A stretch of DNA of 64,000 bases from Candidatus Edwardsbacteria bacterium (GTDB taxonomy: Bacteria > Edwardsbacteria > AC1 > EtOH8). Location: contig JAVHLB010000004.1 of assembly GCA_031082425.1 (NCBI GenBank), forward strand, positions 196,382 to 260,381. The letters run 5' to 3'. The stretch's first letter is position 1, and each line of letters begins with the position of its first letter. The position numbers were made by a program, and so were the translations under genes. Positions 8,330 to 17,170 of this stretch are shown one piece after another. The notes under the pieces are model-generated. The model did no database searches and was not told where the DNA came from. It saw only the letters and a program-made list of their open reading frames with translations.

Positions 8330-8914
8330 TCACTTGCCTTTTATTATTGACTCGGTGTATTTGACCATCATATCGAATTCCAGGTTTACCCTGTCACCTG
8401 TTTTTCGGTGTTTCAGGTTGGTATGGTCCAGGGTATGGGGAATGACGGCTGTCCAGAATCCGTCAGGCTCTTTGCGTGACACGGTCAGGCTGATGCCGTC
8501 CACCGCCACCGATCCCCGGTCAACTATGTACTTCCAATGCCCTGAGCCTGTCGATATCTTGATCTCGGTGCTGTCCGGCCGGCGGATGATCTTGGAGATC
8601 TTTGCTGCGCAGTCGATATGGCCGGACACAAAATGGCCGCCAAACCTGTCTCCGGCCTTCAGGGCCCTTTCCAGATTGACCGGAGCCCCAGCTTTGATCT
8701 CAGAAAACGAAGTTTTGCTGATGGTCTCCCGGCTGAGGTCGGCGGAAAAGCCCCCGGCGACCATCCTGGCCACGGTCAGGCAGGCCCCGTTGACAGCGAT
8801 GCTCTCACCCAAAACCAGGTCGGACCACCCGGCCGCAATATCGATCTGGGCCGAATGCCCGGCATTTTTGAAGGCCTTGATGGTGCCTATCTGCTCTATC
8901 AGTCCGGTGAACAT
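8330..8914 (-). CDS. ribE: Riboflavin synthase alpha chain
   Basis: 194 residues, built from two lumazine-binding repeats. The first begins MFTGLIEQIGTI with GESIAVNGACLTV; the second has GGHFVSGHIDCAAK and VAVDGISLTV. It dismutates two 6,7-dimethyl-8-ribityllumazine molecules to riboflavin. A GAGGGA ribosome site precedes the ATG, and the gene follows ribD with a one-base gap, so translation is coupled. The gene is also called ribC in some genomes. Confidence 0.95.
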   Translation of the reverse strand: MFTGLIEQIGTIKAFKNAGHSAQIDIAAGWSDLVLGESIAVNGACLTVARMVAGGFSADLSRETISKTSFSEIKAGAPVNLERALKAGDRFGGHFVSGHIDCAAKISKIIRRPDSTEIKISTGSGHWKYIVDRGSVAVDGISLTVSRKEPDGFWTAVIPHTLDHTNLKHRKTGDRVNLEFDMMVKYTESIIKGK

Positions 8915-8915
8915 A

Positions 8916-10022
8916 TCAATCCCTCGCCGGGTAGGCTTCGACTAAAATATCATCGCCCACCGGCCGGGCCTTCAGATCGCGAAGCTTGAAGGCCTCGGCG
9001 ATGTTTTTCAGACCCAGCTGGCCGAAAGGCGGGACCCCGTCCCCCCCGATGATAGTGGGCGTATAAAGGAGGCTCAGCTTGTCGACCAGCCCCGCTTTTA
9101 AAAATGACGTGGCCAGGCCGCTGCCTCCCTCGACCAGGAGGTTGCAGTATTCATGAAGCCCCATCTGGCGCAGCAGTTCCTTTATGTCCACCATTCCGTC
9201 CGGCAGGGCCCGGATTGTCCAGATCTCTATTTCTTTCTTTTCCAGTTCCGCTTTCCTGCTGGGATCAGCCTGGTCGGTGGTTATCATCACCGTCTTGGCA
9301 ATGGATTGATCAAATATCTTGGAGTTGATCGGACTCCTTAGGGTGCTGTCGACCACGAACCTGGTGGGCTGCTTGTGATCCGGATTATCAACCAGCCGGA
9401 CGGTCAGCTGGGGATCGTCCTTGGTCACCGTGCCGCTGCCCACCATGATGGCCTCCGATTCCAGCCGCAGTTTATGCACTAGTTCAAGGGATTCCTTCGA
9501 CGACAGCCCACGGGACTCCCCGCCCGGGACAGCGATCCTGCCGTCCAGGCTTAAAGCCATTTTCAGGACGGTGAAGGGGTACCCGGTGGTCATGTATTTC
9601 CGGTAAACTTCGTTCAATCCTTGGGCTTCTTTTTCCATCACTTTTCCTATCGTTTCGATTCCGGCTTTTCTGAGTTCTTCGGCTCCCTTACCATTGACAT
9701 TGGGGTTGGGATCATCCATTCCGTACACTACGGTTTTGATTCCGGCTCCGATGATTGCCTGGGTGCAGGGCGGGGTCCTTTTTCCGCTGTGGCAGCAGGG
9801 CTCCAGGCTGACATACAGGATGGCCCCCCCGGCCTGTAGTCCAGCCTGTTCCAGCGCCTCAACCTCGGCATGATTCATTCCGGCCTTTTGGTGATACCCC
9901 CGGCCCACCACCCGGCCGTCCTTGACGACTATGGCGCCCACCATGGGATTGGGCCAGGTCCGGCCTTTGGCCTTAGCCGCCAGCTCCAGGGCCATCATCA
10001 TGTATCGTTTATGTTCTCCCAT
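8916..10022 (-). CDS. ribD: Riboflavin deaminase/reductase RibD
   Basis: 368 residues from the start chosen here (MGEHKRYMMMALELA). The N-terminal deaminase domain has the zinc site HAEVEAL and PCCHSGKRTPPCTQAI. The C-terminal reductase domain has MALSLDGRIAVPGGESR and the NADPH-binding LLVEGGSGLATSFL. It carries out the second and third steps of the pathway. An upstream in-frame start would read through the riboswitch terminator and is rejected; a GTG nine bases upstream is a possible alternative. First gene after the FMN riboswitch, hence the primary regulated gene. Confidence 0.94.
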   Translation of the reverse strand: MGEHKRYMMMALELAAKAKGRTWPNPMVGAIVVKDGRVVGRGYHQKAGMNHAEVEALEQAGLQAGGAILYVSLEPCCHSGKRTPPCTQAIIGAGIKTVVYGMDDPNPNVNGKGAEELRKAGIETIGKVMEKEAQGLNEVYRKYMTTGYPFTVLKMALSLDGRIAVPGGESRGLSSKESLELVHKLRLESEAIMVGSGTVTKDDPQLTVRLVDNPDHKQPTRFVVDSTLRSPINSKIFDQSIAKTVMITTDQADPSRKAELEKKEIEIWTIRALPDGMVDIKELLRQMGLHEYCNLLVEGGSGLATSFLKAGLVDKLSLLYTPTIIGGDGVPPFGQLGLKNIAEAFKLRDLKARPVGDDILVEAYPARD

Positions 10023-10043
10023 CTGGCTCACGCATTGACAAAT

Positions 10044-10079
10044 AAAAACCCCGAATAAGCCTAAAAGACTCCTTCGGGG
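10044..10079 (-). terminator. Intrinsic terminator of the FMN riboswitch (expression platform)
   Basis: In the transcript, CCCCGAAG and GAGTC pair with GGCTT and ATTCGGGG to give a stem of about 12-13 pairs, followed at once by TTTTTAT. It lies between the aptamer and the ribD start, the standard position for FMN-dependent transcription termination. Confidence 0.88.
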
Positions 10080-10134
10080 AAACCAAAACAGACAGCCCTT
10101 GCGCAAAACGCTGCTTGCATTCAGGCCCTGTTAA

Positions 10135-10322
10135 ACCTTCTTTCATCCGGACTTTCCCCCTCCGCTCAACCATTGAAAGAGCAGATTGTATCAGGTATTG
10201 TGGAGGGACCGTCGGCCCCGGAATCTCACCGGGTCGATCCTTAATGGATTTGCGGGCTTTGTCCGTCAGGCTTATTTTGCGGACCTACCGCCGATCGGGG
10301 AATCTCACCCCGCCCCGAAGGT
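10135..10322 (-). ncRNA. FMN riboswitch (RFN element)
   Basis: The minus strand reads ACCTTCGGGGCGGGGTGAGA at the 5' end, then CGATCGGCGGTAGGTCCGC, an AAGCCCGC segment, CCCGGTGAGATTCCGGGGCC, GACGGT, and closes with AGTCCGGATGAAAGAAGGT. The outer ACCTTC/GAAGGT pair forms helix P1 and all the conserved FMN-aptamer blocks are in order. FMN binding should favour the downstream terminator and shut off ribD-ribE-ribBA-ribH. A consensus promoter sits directly before it, so the aptamer starts within a few bases of the predicted transcript start. Confidence 0.97.
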
Positions 10323-10328
10323 GTGGTA

Positions 10329-10357
10329 AATATATCCCATTATCGAGATAATGTCAA
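10329..10357 (-). promoter_or_regulatory. Sigma-70-type promoter of the rib operon
   Basis: TTGACA (10352-10357) and TATATT (10329-10334) separated by 17 bases, both close to consensus, placed so that transcription would begin about at the first base of the FMN aptamer. It lies in the short gap after the ftsY stop. Confidence 0.85.
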
Positions 10358-10360
10358 TAT

Positions 10361-11287
10361 TCAAATGCCTTTAAGGGCCGACTGTTGTTCCAGCAGGCTG
10401 TCCACAAAAGCGACCTGATCGAAAGCCAGCAAGTCATCCAGCCCCTCCCCCACCCCGGTGAACAAAACCGGGATCTTCAGCTCCATGGCTATGGCCAGCA
10501 CTATGCCGCCCTTGGCGGTGCCGTCCAGCTTGGTGAGGATTATGCCGTCTATCCTGGCCGCCTGGGAAAATAATTTTGCCTGGCTGACGGCGTTCTGTCC
10601 GGTGGTAGCATCCAAAACCAGTAAAGTGAGATGCGGAGCTCCGGGCATCTTCTTGCCGATGGTGGAGTATATCTTGCCCAGCTCGTCCCGCAGATGCTTC
10701 TGGGTATGCAATCTGCCGGCGGTATCTATCAAAAGATGGCTGATCTCCCTGGCCGCGGCCGATTCCACCGCATCGTAGGCCACGCTGGCCGGGTCGGCCC
10801 CGGTCTTACTGCCGATGAACTCCACCCCCAGCCGGTCGGCCCATTTTTTAAGCTGCTCGATGGCGGCCGCGCGGTAGGTATCACCGGCGGCCAGCATCAC
10901 CCGCCGGCCCTGTTCTTTCAGGTAATGCGCCAATTTGGCGATGGAGGTGGTCTTGCCCGACCCGTTGACCCCGATGATCAGCCATACCTGCGGCTTTATT
11001 TCGAAATTTGAGATTTGAGATTTGAGATTTGAATTCAGGGAGAGTATCCCCGTCATCTCGCCCTTCAGCCGTTCCATGGCCGTTTGGTCGCTCGGGTCGT
11101 TCCTGACAGCGTTGATCAGCCTTTCACCGGCCTCCACCCCGACATCCGAAAGGATAAGAAGCTCTTCCAGTTCCGACAGTTCCTGAGGAGACAGCGATCT
11201 TTTGCCGGTGATCAGGCCGACCGTTTTATGCCAGATGCCCGTCCGGGTCTTATTCAGGCCGTCCCTGATGGTTTTGATCAGGGGCAC
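10361..11287 (-). CDS. ftsY: Signal recognition particle receptor FtsY
   Basis: 308 residues with a GTG start reading MPLIKTIRDGLNKTR. It docks SRP-ribosome complexes at the membrane and hydrolyses GTP together with Ffh. The N-domain (to about residue 85) is followed by the G-domain with GVNGSGKTTSIAKLA, the LIDTAGR motif and LTKLDGTAKGG. There is no acidic A-domain, so this is the short form. Residues about 86-97 (SNLKSQISNFEIK) come from a heptanucleotide array that joins the N and G domains. The reading frame overlaps the corA end; another GTG nine bases upstream is equally possible, and neither has a clear ribosome site. Confidence 0.93.
   Translation of the reverse strand: MPLIKTIRDGLNKTRTGIWHKTVGLITGKRSLSPQELSELEELLILSDVGVEAGERLINAVRNDPSDQTAMERLKGEMTGILSLNSNLKSQISNFEIKPQVWLIIGVNGSGKTTSIAKLAHYLKEQGRRVMLAAGDTYRAAAIEQLKKWADRLGVEFIGSKTGADPASVAYDAVESAAAREISHLLIDTAGRLHTQKHLRDELGKIYSTIGKKMPGAPHLTLLVLDATTGQNAVSQAKLFSQAARIDGIILTKLDGTAKGGIVLAIAMELKIPVLFTGVGEGLDDLLAFDQVAFVDSLLEQQSALKGI
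10998..11032. repeat. Heptanucleotide array inside ftsY (about 5 units)
   Basis: Plus-strand 7-mers: ATTTCGA, AATTTGA, GATTTGA, GATTTGA, GATTTGA. The block is AT-rich and in frame, at the junction between the N-domain and G-domain of FtsY. Confidence 0.85.
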
Positions 11288-11289
11288 GG

Positions 11290-12204
11290 CTACCACTTTT
11301 TGAAGCGCCAGAACAGCATGAAGGCCACCACCGAGACCAGGGCCAGTCCCATCACCATCCAGAAGGCCGCCGGGTGCCAGGAAAGGGGGATGCCGACGTT
11401 CATGGAGAAGGCGCTGACCACGAAGGTGGGCACCATGATGCCGATGGTGATGATGTTCAGGGTCTTCATCAGCACGTTGAGGTTGTTGCTGACGATGGAG
11501 GCTCTGGCGTCCATCATGCTGGCCAGGATGTTGGAATATATCTCGGCTTGCCGGTAGCACTGGTTGTTCTCGATGATGATGTCGTCCAGGAATTCCAGCT
11601 CCTCGGGCGAGAAGTCGATCTTGGCGGCATTGGTCTTGAGTTTTTCTATCAGCATGGAATTTGAGTTGATGGCATTCAGGTAATAGACCAGGCTCTTCTC
11701 CAGGGTGAACAGGTTCAGCAGGTATTTGTTCTCCATGGAGGAGCTGATCTTGTCCTCCAAAGAATCGGTTATCATGTTTATTATCTTCAGGTGCTCCAGG
11801 TAATGAAAGATGGATCGGTAGATCAACTTAAGCAGCAGGTCGTTCAGGGATGCCACCCGCTGGAACTGTTTCCCCTCGAACAGCGGAGACTCTTCCGGCA
11901 TCACCACGATCAGCCGGTCCTTGAAAAGGAATAGGCCGACCGATGACACCTTGAACAGCAGTTCGTCCTGGGAGGAGTAGTTCTTGGGCCGTTTGAATAT
12001 CAGGGCCGCATGGTCCGGCTCGAATTCCAGCCGCGACAATTCATCGGGATCCAGGGCCGAGGTCAGGGTGTGCTCGTCGATCTTCAGCTCATTTACCAGA
12101 TGCTTCTTTTCCTGGTCGCTGGGATTGGTATATACCCAGACGGTGCCCTGTTCGCCGGAACAATCGGACACCTGATGGTCTTTTATTTGGCATATTCTTA
12201 GCAT
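11290..12204 (-). CDS. corA: CorA-family divalent metal transporter
   Basis: 304 residues. A large cytoplasmic N-terminal domain is followed by two C-terminal membrane helices (about residues 245-265 and 278-298), the CorA topology, forming a pentameric Mg/Co channel. The pore motif normally read as GMN appears here as SMN (AFSMNVGIPL, near residue 265). That is a departure in the selectivity loop, although M and N are kept. The C-terminus ends RFKKW, with the basic residues usual after the last helix. Its stop codon overlaps the ftsY start region, so the two are probably cotranscribed. The substrate metal is not certain because of the altered motif. Confidence 0.88.
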   Translation of the reverse strand: MLRICQIKDHQVSDCSGEQGTVWVYTNPSDQEKKHLVNELKIDEHTLTSALDPDELSRLEFEPDHAALIFKRPKNYSSQDELLFKVSSVGLFLFKDRLIVVMPEESPLFEGKQFQRVASLNDLLLKLIYRSIFHYLEHLKIINMITDSLEDKISSSMENKYLLNLFTLEKSLVYYLNAINSNSMLIEKLKTNAAKIDFSPEELEFLDDIIIENNQCYRQAEIYSNILASMMDARASIVSNNLNVLMKTLNIITIGIMVPTFVVSAFSMNVGIPLSWHPAAFWMVMGLALVSVVAFMLFWRFKKW

Positions 12205-12223
12205 CGGTTATAACCAGTTAATG

Positions 12224-15200
12224 TCAGTTGTTATCAAATTTGACCGAGACCACCTTTGAGATGCCGGGCTTCTCCATGGTCACCCCGTAAAGCCGGTCGG
12301 CCACCTCCATGGTCCGCTTGTTATGGGTGATCACCAGGAATTGGGTGCCGCTGGCAAAATCCTTGAGCATGGCGCAGAAGCGCTGGACATTGGCGTCGTC
12401 CAGCGGAGCGTCCAGCTCGTCCAGGACGCAGAAGGGGGCCGGTTTGACCAGGTAGATCCCGAACAGCAGGGCGGTGGCGGTCATGGCCTTCTCCCCGCCC
12501 GACAACAGCCGGATTGACTTCATACTCTTGCCCTCCGGGGTGGCCAGGATCTCGATCTCGGCCTCCAAAGGATCATCGCTGCCGGTCAGTTTCAGGTCGG
12601 CCTCCCCGCCGATGAACAAGCGCTGGAATATCTGGGAGAAGCCTTTCTTGATGGCCTCGAAGGTTTCCAGGAACATGGCCCTGGCGGTTTCGTCGATTTT
12701 CCTGATGGTGTTGGCCAGATCCTCCTTGGCCGACAGCAGGTCGTCCCGCTGTTTGACCAGGAAATCGTACCGTTCCTCATCCTGCTGCAGCTCCTGGAAG
12801 GCGGCAAAATTGACCGGGCCCAGTTTCTTCAAACGGTGGCGGAGATCCTCTATCCGGCTGCGGCTCTCCTCCAGGTTTGTTTCTTGGGAGGCCGCCAGGT
12901 CCTGGATATCGACCTCGTATTCGCTCCTCAGCCGGTTGGTGATGTTGTCCAGATCGTTGCGCACCGAGCCTAGCTCTATCTGAGCCTGGGAAAGCTTGCT
13001 CTGAAGCTCGTCGCTCTCCAGGCGGCTGCGGTGCATCACCGACTCGGCCTGCTTCAGGCGGTTGAGCGAGCCCTGGCTCTGCCTCTGCATCTCCTCCCGC
13101 TGGGCCAGAAATGTCTTACGGTGGGCTGCGCTGCCCTCGATCTCGATGCTCAGCTTTTCCGCCTCCTCCTGAAGCTTGGCGATGGCGGCATACCCGGCCT
13201 GGTCCTCGGCCCGGAAGTTCTGGATCCTCTCCAGTGCCTCGTTCTTCCGCTGCTCCATGTTGGCCGATTCCTGCCGCAGCCGTTCCCTTTCCGACTGGGC
13301 CTGGGACAATTCTATCCGCAGACGGTTCACCTCTTCGGCCGCCTGATTGCGCTTTTCCTCCTTCTGCGACATATCCTGATCCCGCTGTCCCAGCAAACCG
13401 CTTTCGTCCTTGTTGCTTTCGCTTATCTCCTGGAAAGATCCCCGGGCCTGGTTCAATTCCGATTCCAGAAGGGAGAGGCTGCCCTGCAGGGCTTGGGACC
13501 GTTGCTCCAGTTCGTTCAACCGGCGGTGGTTCATTTCCAGGGAGGATTTGCTCTTGGCCAGGGATCCCTCCGAGGTCGTGATCTCCTTCTGGTATTTTTC
13601 CGTCTCCCGATCGACGTTCTCCAGCTGTTTGTCCTGCTCCTCCAGCTTGGCCTTAAGGCTCTGGATGCCGCCAACCTCCTGCTTTATTTTTTCTTCAAAA
13701 GAGGATATCTCTGCGCCCAGTTTTTCAATCCTCTCCTTCCTCTGCAGCAGCCCTATCTGGCCCTGGGGAAGCTCTCCGGCTTCAATGGCCCCGGTGGAAT
13801 GCAGCACCTCCCCGTCCAGGCTTACCAGGCGCACTCCGGGGTATTTGCTTGAATATTCCCAGAAATTGTCCAAGCTCTCGACTATTATCACATCCTTCAA
13901 CAGAATATTGACGATATTTTGAATCTTCTGGTCGCAGCGGACGAACTTGAAGGCAGACCCCCTTATCCCCGGCCCGGAGATCTCCCGGCCAGCGGTGTTT
14001 TCCACCGGAGCCGAAAGGGCTATCAATGCGGCCTTGCCGGTTTTTTCGGATTTCAACAGGGCGATGGCCTTTTTAGTGTTATCCAGATCCTCCACCGCCA
14101 GCCATTGCAGCTTTTCGGCCAGGGCGGCCTCTATCGCTGCCTGATAGCCGGGCTCCGCTTCTATCATCTCGGCCAGGGGCGCTATGGTGCCGGTGAAATC
14201 CTGCCGCCGGGAGAGCAGGTGCTGCGCCCCCTGGCCGTATCCCTCATACTTCTGCTGCAGTTCGGACAGCAGTTCCTTTTCTTTCTGCAGCCCGGAAAGG
14301 CTGGAGGACAGTTCCCGCAGTCTGTCGTTGGCGATCAACAGCTGCTTCTGCCAGTCACCGCTCTTCTGCTTCAGCCTTATCTTTTCCTCGGTCAGCACCT
14401 GGAGGGCCTTTTTCTGGGAATCCATCCTGTCGTTCAGCTCGGCCAGTTTCAGATTACCCTCCTCCAGCTCCCGCCGCAGGGATTGTCCCTCCTTTTGGGC
14501 CTTGTCCTGCTCGGCCACCGTGTTCCCGTAGCGGTTCTCCAGCAGGGCCAGCTGTTCCTTGCCGTCGGCCTCCTGCTTCAGGGACTCGAATAATTCTTTC
14601 CGGGCCTCGCTCAGGGCCAGTTTGGCCGAGGTAAGCTCCGATTCCAGCCCGGCCAGGGCCGATTCCTTTATCTTCAACTGCTCGGTTTTGGCCACGATAT
14701 CGCCGGACGACCTTTGCAGGCTCTCCTGGACCCTCTTGATCTGGCCCTCGTGCTCGCCGATGGAGGCCATCAGCAGTTTTATTTCTTTCTCGCGACGCTC
14801 CATGGATTGCTCGATGCCGGAACGCCTTTCCTTGATCACCGCCTGGTTGTTCTCCCATAGCTGCAGCTGCTCGCTTAGTCGGGATAACTCCTGCTGCAGT
14901 ATTTCTATCTGCCCCTCGTTGACCTCCAGGGCCTCCCGGGCGGAGGAGATCTCCCCCTCCTGCATCTCCAGTTTGGCCGAAAGTTCGCTGCGGGCATCCT
15001 GCCATTGGGATATATTTTCCTTCAGTTCCAGGGCCTGGACATTCAACCGGTCGCGGTCGATGGCCGCCACCTTCAGGTCGATATCCCTCAACTCCTGGTT
15101 GAACTTATCATAGACCCTGGCCTTGCTGGCCTGGCGCTTCAATGAGCGCAGCCTCTTCTCCACCTCGCTGACGATGTCCTGCAGGCGCAGCAGGTCCTCG

Positions 15201-15754
15201 GTGGTGGCCTCCATCCGGCGCTGGGCGGTCCTCTTCTGCAGGCGATACTTGGCCACCCCGGCGGCTTCCTCGAACAGGCTGCGCCTGATGGAGGGGTCCT
15301 CCGACAGAATGGTGTCGATCATCTTGGATTCTATCAGGGAGTAACTGTCGGCCCCCAGCCCGGTGTTCAGGAAAAGGTCCACGATGTCCTTTAAGCGGCA
15401 GACCTGGTTGTTCATCAGGTATTCGCTTTCCCCGGAGCGGAACAGCCGGCGGGTGACCGATACCTCGCTGTATTCCACCGGCAGCTGCCCGTCCTGGTTG
15501 GAGAAGATCAGCGATACTTCGGCCATGGAAAGCGGCTTCTCATCCCGGGCCCCGCTGAAGATCACATCCTCCATCTTGTCGGAGCGCAGCATCTTGGTGC
15601 TCTGCTCGCCCAGGCACCAGCGAATGGCGTCGATGACGTTGGTCTTGCCGCAGCCGTTGGGGCCGACTATACAGGTTATCCCCGAGCCTATCTCCAGGGT
15701 TATCTTCTGGGGAAAGGATTTGAATCCGAACAGCTCTAATCTGGAAAGATACAT
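12224..15754 (-). CDS. smc: Chromosome segregation protein SMC
   Basis: 1176 residues, normal for bacterial SMC. The N-terminal ATPase half has Walker A GPNGCGKTNVIDAIRW. Two long coiled coils (about 165-490 and 660-1000) flank a hinge around residues 500-650. The C-terminal half carries the signature LLSGGEKAMTATALLF and the Walker B/D-loop CVLDELDAPLDD. It forms the condensin ring with ScpA and ScpB, neither of which is in this window. A promoter lies upstream, and corA follows only 19 bases downstream, so smc-corA-ftsY may be one transcript; smc-ftsY adjacency is common in bacteria. Confidence 0.97.
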   Translation of the reverse strand: MYLSRLELFGFKSFPQKITLEIGSGITCIVGPNGCGKTNVIDAIRWCLGEQSTKMLRSDKMEDVIFSGARDEKPLSMAEVSLIFSNQDGQLPVEYSEVSVTRRLFRSGESEYLMNNQVCRLKDIVDLFLNTGLGADSYSLIESKMIDTILSEDPSIRRSLFEEAAGVAKYRLQKRTAQRRMEATTEDLLRLQDIVSEVEKRLRSLKRQASKARVYDKFNQELRDIDLKVAAIDRDRLNVQALELKENISQWQDARSELSAKLEMQEGEISSAREALEVNEGQIEILQQELSRLSEQLQLWENNQAVIKERRSGIEQSMERREKEIKLLMASIGEHEGQIKRVQESLQRSSGDIVAKTEQLKIKESALAGLESELTSAKLALSEARKELFESLKQEADGKEQLALLENRYGNTVAEQDKAQKEGQSLRRELEEGNLKLAELNDRMDSQKKALQVLTEEKIRLKQKSGDWQKQLLIANDRLRELSSSLSGLQKEKELLSELQQKYEGYGQGAQHLLSRRQDFTGTIAPLAEMIEAEPGYQAAIEAALAEKLQWLAVEDLDNTKKAIALLKSEKTGKAALIALSAPVENTAGREISGPGIRGSAFKFVRCDQKIQNIVNILLKDVIIVESLDNFWEYSSKYPGVRLVSLDGEVLHSTGAIEAGELPQGQIGLLQRKERIEKLGAEISSFEEKIKQEVGGIQSLKAKLEEQDKQLENVDRETEKYQKEITTSEGSLAKSKSSLEMNHRRLNELEQRSQALQGSLSLLESELNQARGSFQEISESNKDESGLLGQRDQDMSQKEEKRNQAAEEVNRLRIELSQAQSERERLRQESANMEQRKNEALERIQNFRAEDQAGYAAIAKLQEEAEKLSIEIEGSAAHRKTFLAQREEMQRQSQGSLNRLKQAESVMHRSRLESDELQSKLSQAQIELGSVRNDLDNITNRLRSEYEVDIQDLAASQETNLEESRSRIEDLRHRLKKLGPVNFAAFQELQQDEERYDFLVKQRDDLLSAKEDLANTIRKIDETARAMFLETFEAIKKGFSQIFQRLFIGGEADLKLTGSDDPLEAEIEILATPEGKSMKSIRLLSGGEKAMTATALLFGIYLVKPAPFCVLDELDAPLDDANVQRFCAMLKDFASGTQFLVITHNKRTMEVADRLYGVTMEKPGISKVVSVKFDNN

Positions 15755-15799
15755 TTTTATCCCTGATTTATTGTCTTTATTAACTTGTTTTAACTGCTA

Positions 15800-15828
15800 A
15801 GTTTAACAGATATAGCCGGTGTCGTCAA
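15800..15828 (-). promoter_or_regulatory. Probable promoter of smc
   Basis: TTGACG (15823-15828), a 17-base spacer and TAAACT (15800-15805). The predicted start is about 40 bases before the smc ATG. Confidence 0.6.
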
Positions 15829-15865
15829 TGAAAATATACGCTCGGAAAATGGTCATTTTGCCTAT

Positions 15866-15894
15866 AAAAAACAAAAACCGGAATAAAATTCCGG
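15866..15894 (-). terminator. Intrinsic terminator after the PEGA/propeller gene
   Basis: Transcript hairpin CCGGAAT-TTT-ATTCCGG followed by TTTTTGTTTTTT. It lies about 20 bases beyond the stop codon of the 413-residue lipoprotein gene and separates it from smc. Confidence 0.85.
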
Positions 15895-15915
15895 CTTATG
15901 CCCCGCTTTGTGATA

Positions 15916-17157
15916 TTATTCGGTGTCGGTTCGAAAAACAAGAATGTCGTAATACTCCAACAAATAGAGAAATTTACCATCTGGGGATTGATATACCGCC
16001 AACGGATATTGGCCCGAAGAAATGTATGTCACCGGCTGCCAGGATGATAGGTATATCAAAATTATATTCCCTATAGGCAATGGTGCTGGACTTCCAATAA
16101 TGGGCAGATCGGTTGTCACCACCCAAACATAGGCCCCGTCACCGGAAAAGCAGGCCCCTCTTACCACTTCTCCATAGGCCAGGGTCGGACCATTGACGGC
16201 GGCCCAGCTGCTGATATCCACCGGGACAATGGTCAACTCATCCCTGCCCATATTGCAGAAGCCCAAGATATCCCAACTGTTGTTAAAGAAAATGGCTCCG
16301 GGATACGATCCGGTGGATAGTTCGTTCTCCACCAGGCCGCTTTGAAAATTCACTTTAAGGAATTTTCGGCTTTCCTTGCAGGTAACGAACAGGTACCGGC
16401 CATCGGGGCTGATGGCCACGTCGGTCGGTTTTCCGTCCAGGTTTATATATCTTACCACGCTGTCTGTTTTGGTATCAATTATTCCCAGGCTCCGGTCGCT
16501 GCTGTCGGCGGTTATCGCCCAATTGCCATCCAGCGAAAAAACAATCTCGGTGTATCCCATCGGTCGGGTGGTAGTGATCCGCTTGATCATGTTTTCGGTT
16601 GATAGGTTGATAGCTGTGATCGTGTCTTGGCATTCAACATATATCCGTTTGGCCGCAGAGCTGGCGGCAATTTGGCCCTGACCCGTCTTGCCTATCTCGA
16701 TGTAGTTTTGCCATATTGCATCAGAGTCGCTTATTTGGTATGCCGATAGTCCGGTCAGCCAGTTTGAATGTGTGACATACGCTTTGCCAATCTCGGGCAG
16801 ATATGCCATATCGGATGCCGCACTTATAGGCAACGTCACCTTTTTTATCACCCGGTAATTCATGGCGGCCAACGAGGCTGACAGGCGTTTGGTAGTGCCC
16901 GGCTCGATGTCCACCTGTTGGGACCACACCTTGTATCCAAAGTGCATCACATCGACCTGATGCTTCCCCACCTTCAGGCCGTCTATTTTGGCCGGGGTAA
17001 GCCGCTTGGTGTTTATCCCGTCTATCACCACTTCGCAGGGCGTCGGCGAGGAGATGACATACACCGAGCCGACGTCGGGGTATACCGGATGGTGCTGGCA
17101 GCCTGACAGCCAGGCCGCTCCCGCCAGGGCAATTGTTATCATGACAAAACGGTTCAT
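15916..17157 (-). CDS. PEGA-domain, beta-propeller lipoprotein
   Basis: 413 residues. A signal peptide ends in a lipobox (AAWLSGC, cysteine at about residue 20), so it is probably an outer-membrane or periplasmic lipoprotein. Residues 32-95 form a PEGA domain (GSVYVISSPTPCEVVIDG, then LKVGKHQVDVMHFGYK). The rest is a propeller of YVTN/WD40-like blades, for example VVRYINLDGKPTDVAISPDG and YLFVTCKESRKFLKV. Such proteins usually bind partners or glycans at the envelope; no enzyme motif is visible. It begins just after a TonB-dependent receptor gene and is closed off by an intrinsic terminator. Confidence 0.8.
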   Translation of the reverse strand: MNRFVMITIALAGAAWLSGCQHHPVYPDVGSVYVISSPTPCEVVIDGINTKRLTPAKIDGLKVGKHQVDVMHFGYKVWSQQVDIEPGTTKRLSASLAAMNYRVIKKVTLPISAASDMAYLPEIGKAYVTHSNWLTGLSAYQISDSDAIWQNYIEIGKTGQGQIAASSAAKRIYVECQDTITAINLSTENMIKRITTTRPMGYTEIVFSLDGNWAITADSSDRSLGIIDTKTDSVVRYINLDGKPTDVAISPDGRYLFVTCKESRKFLKVNFQSGLVENELSTGSYPGAIFFNNSWDILGFCNMGRDELTIVPVDISSWAAVNGPTLAYGEVVRGACFSGDGAYVWVVTTDLPIIGSPAPLPIGNIILIYLSSWQPVTYISSGQYPLAVYQSPDGKFLYLLEYYDILVFRTDTE

Positions 17158-17170
17158 ATGCGATGCTTTT

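Noticed and set aside
10023..10106. Upstream 28-residue extension of ribD
   Set aside because: It would read through the riboswitch terminator hairpin; the downstream ATG gives the normal RibD start.
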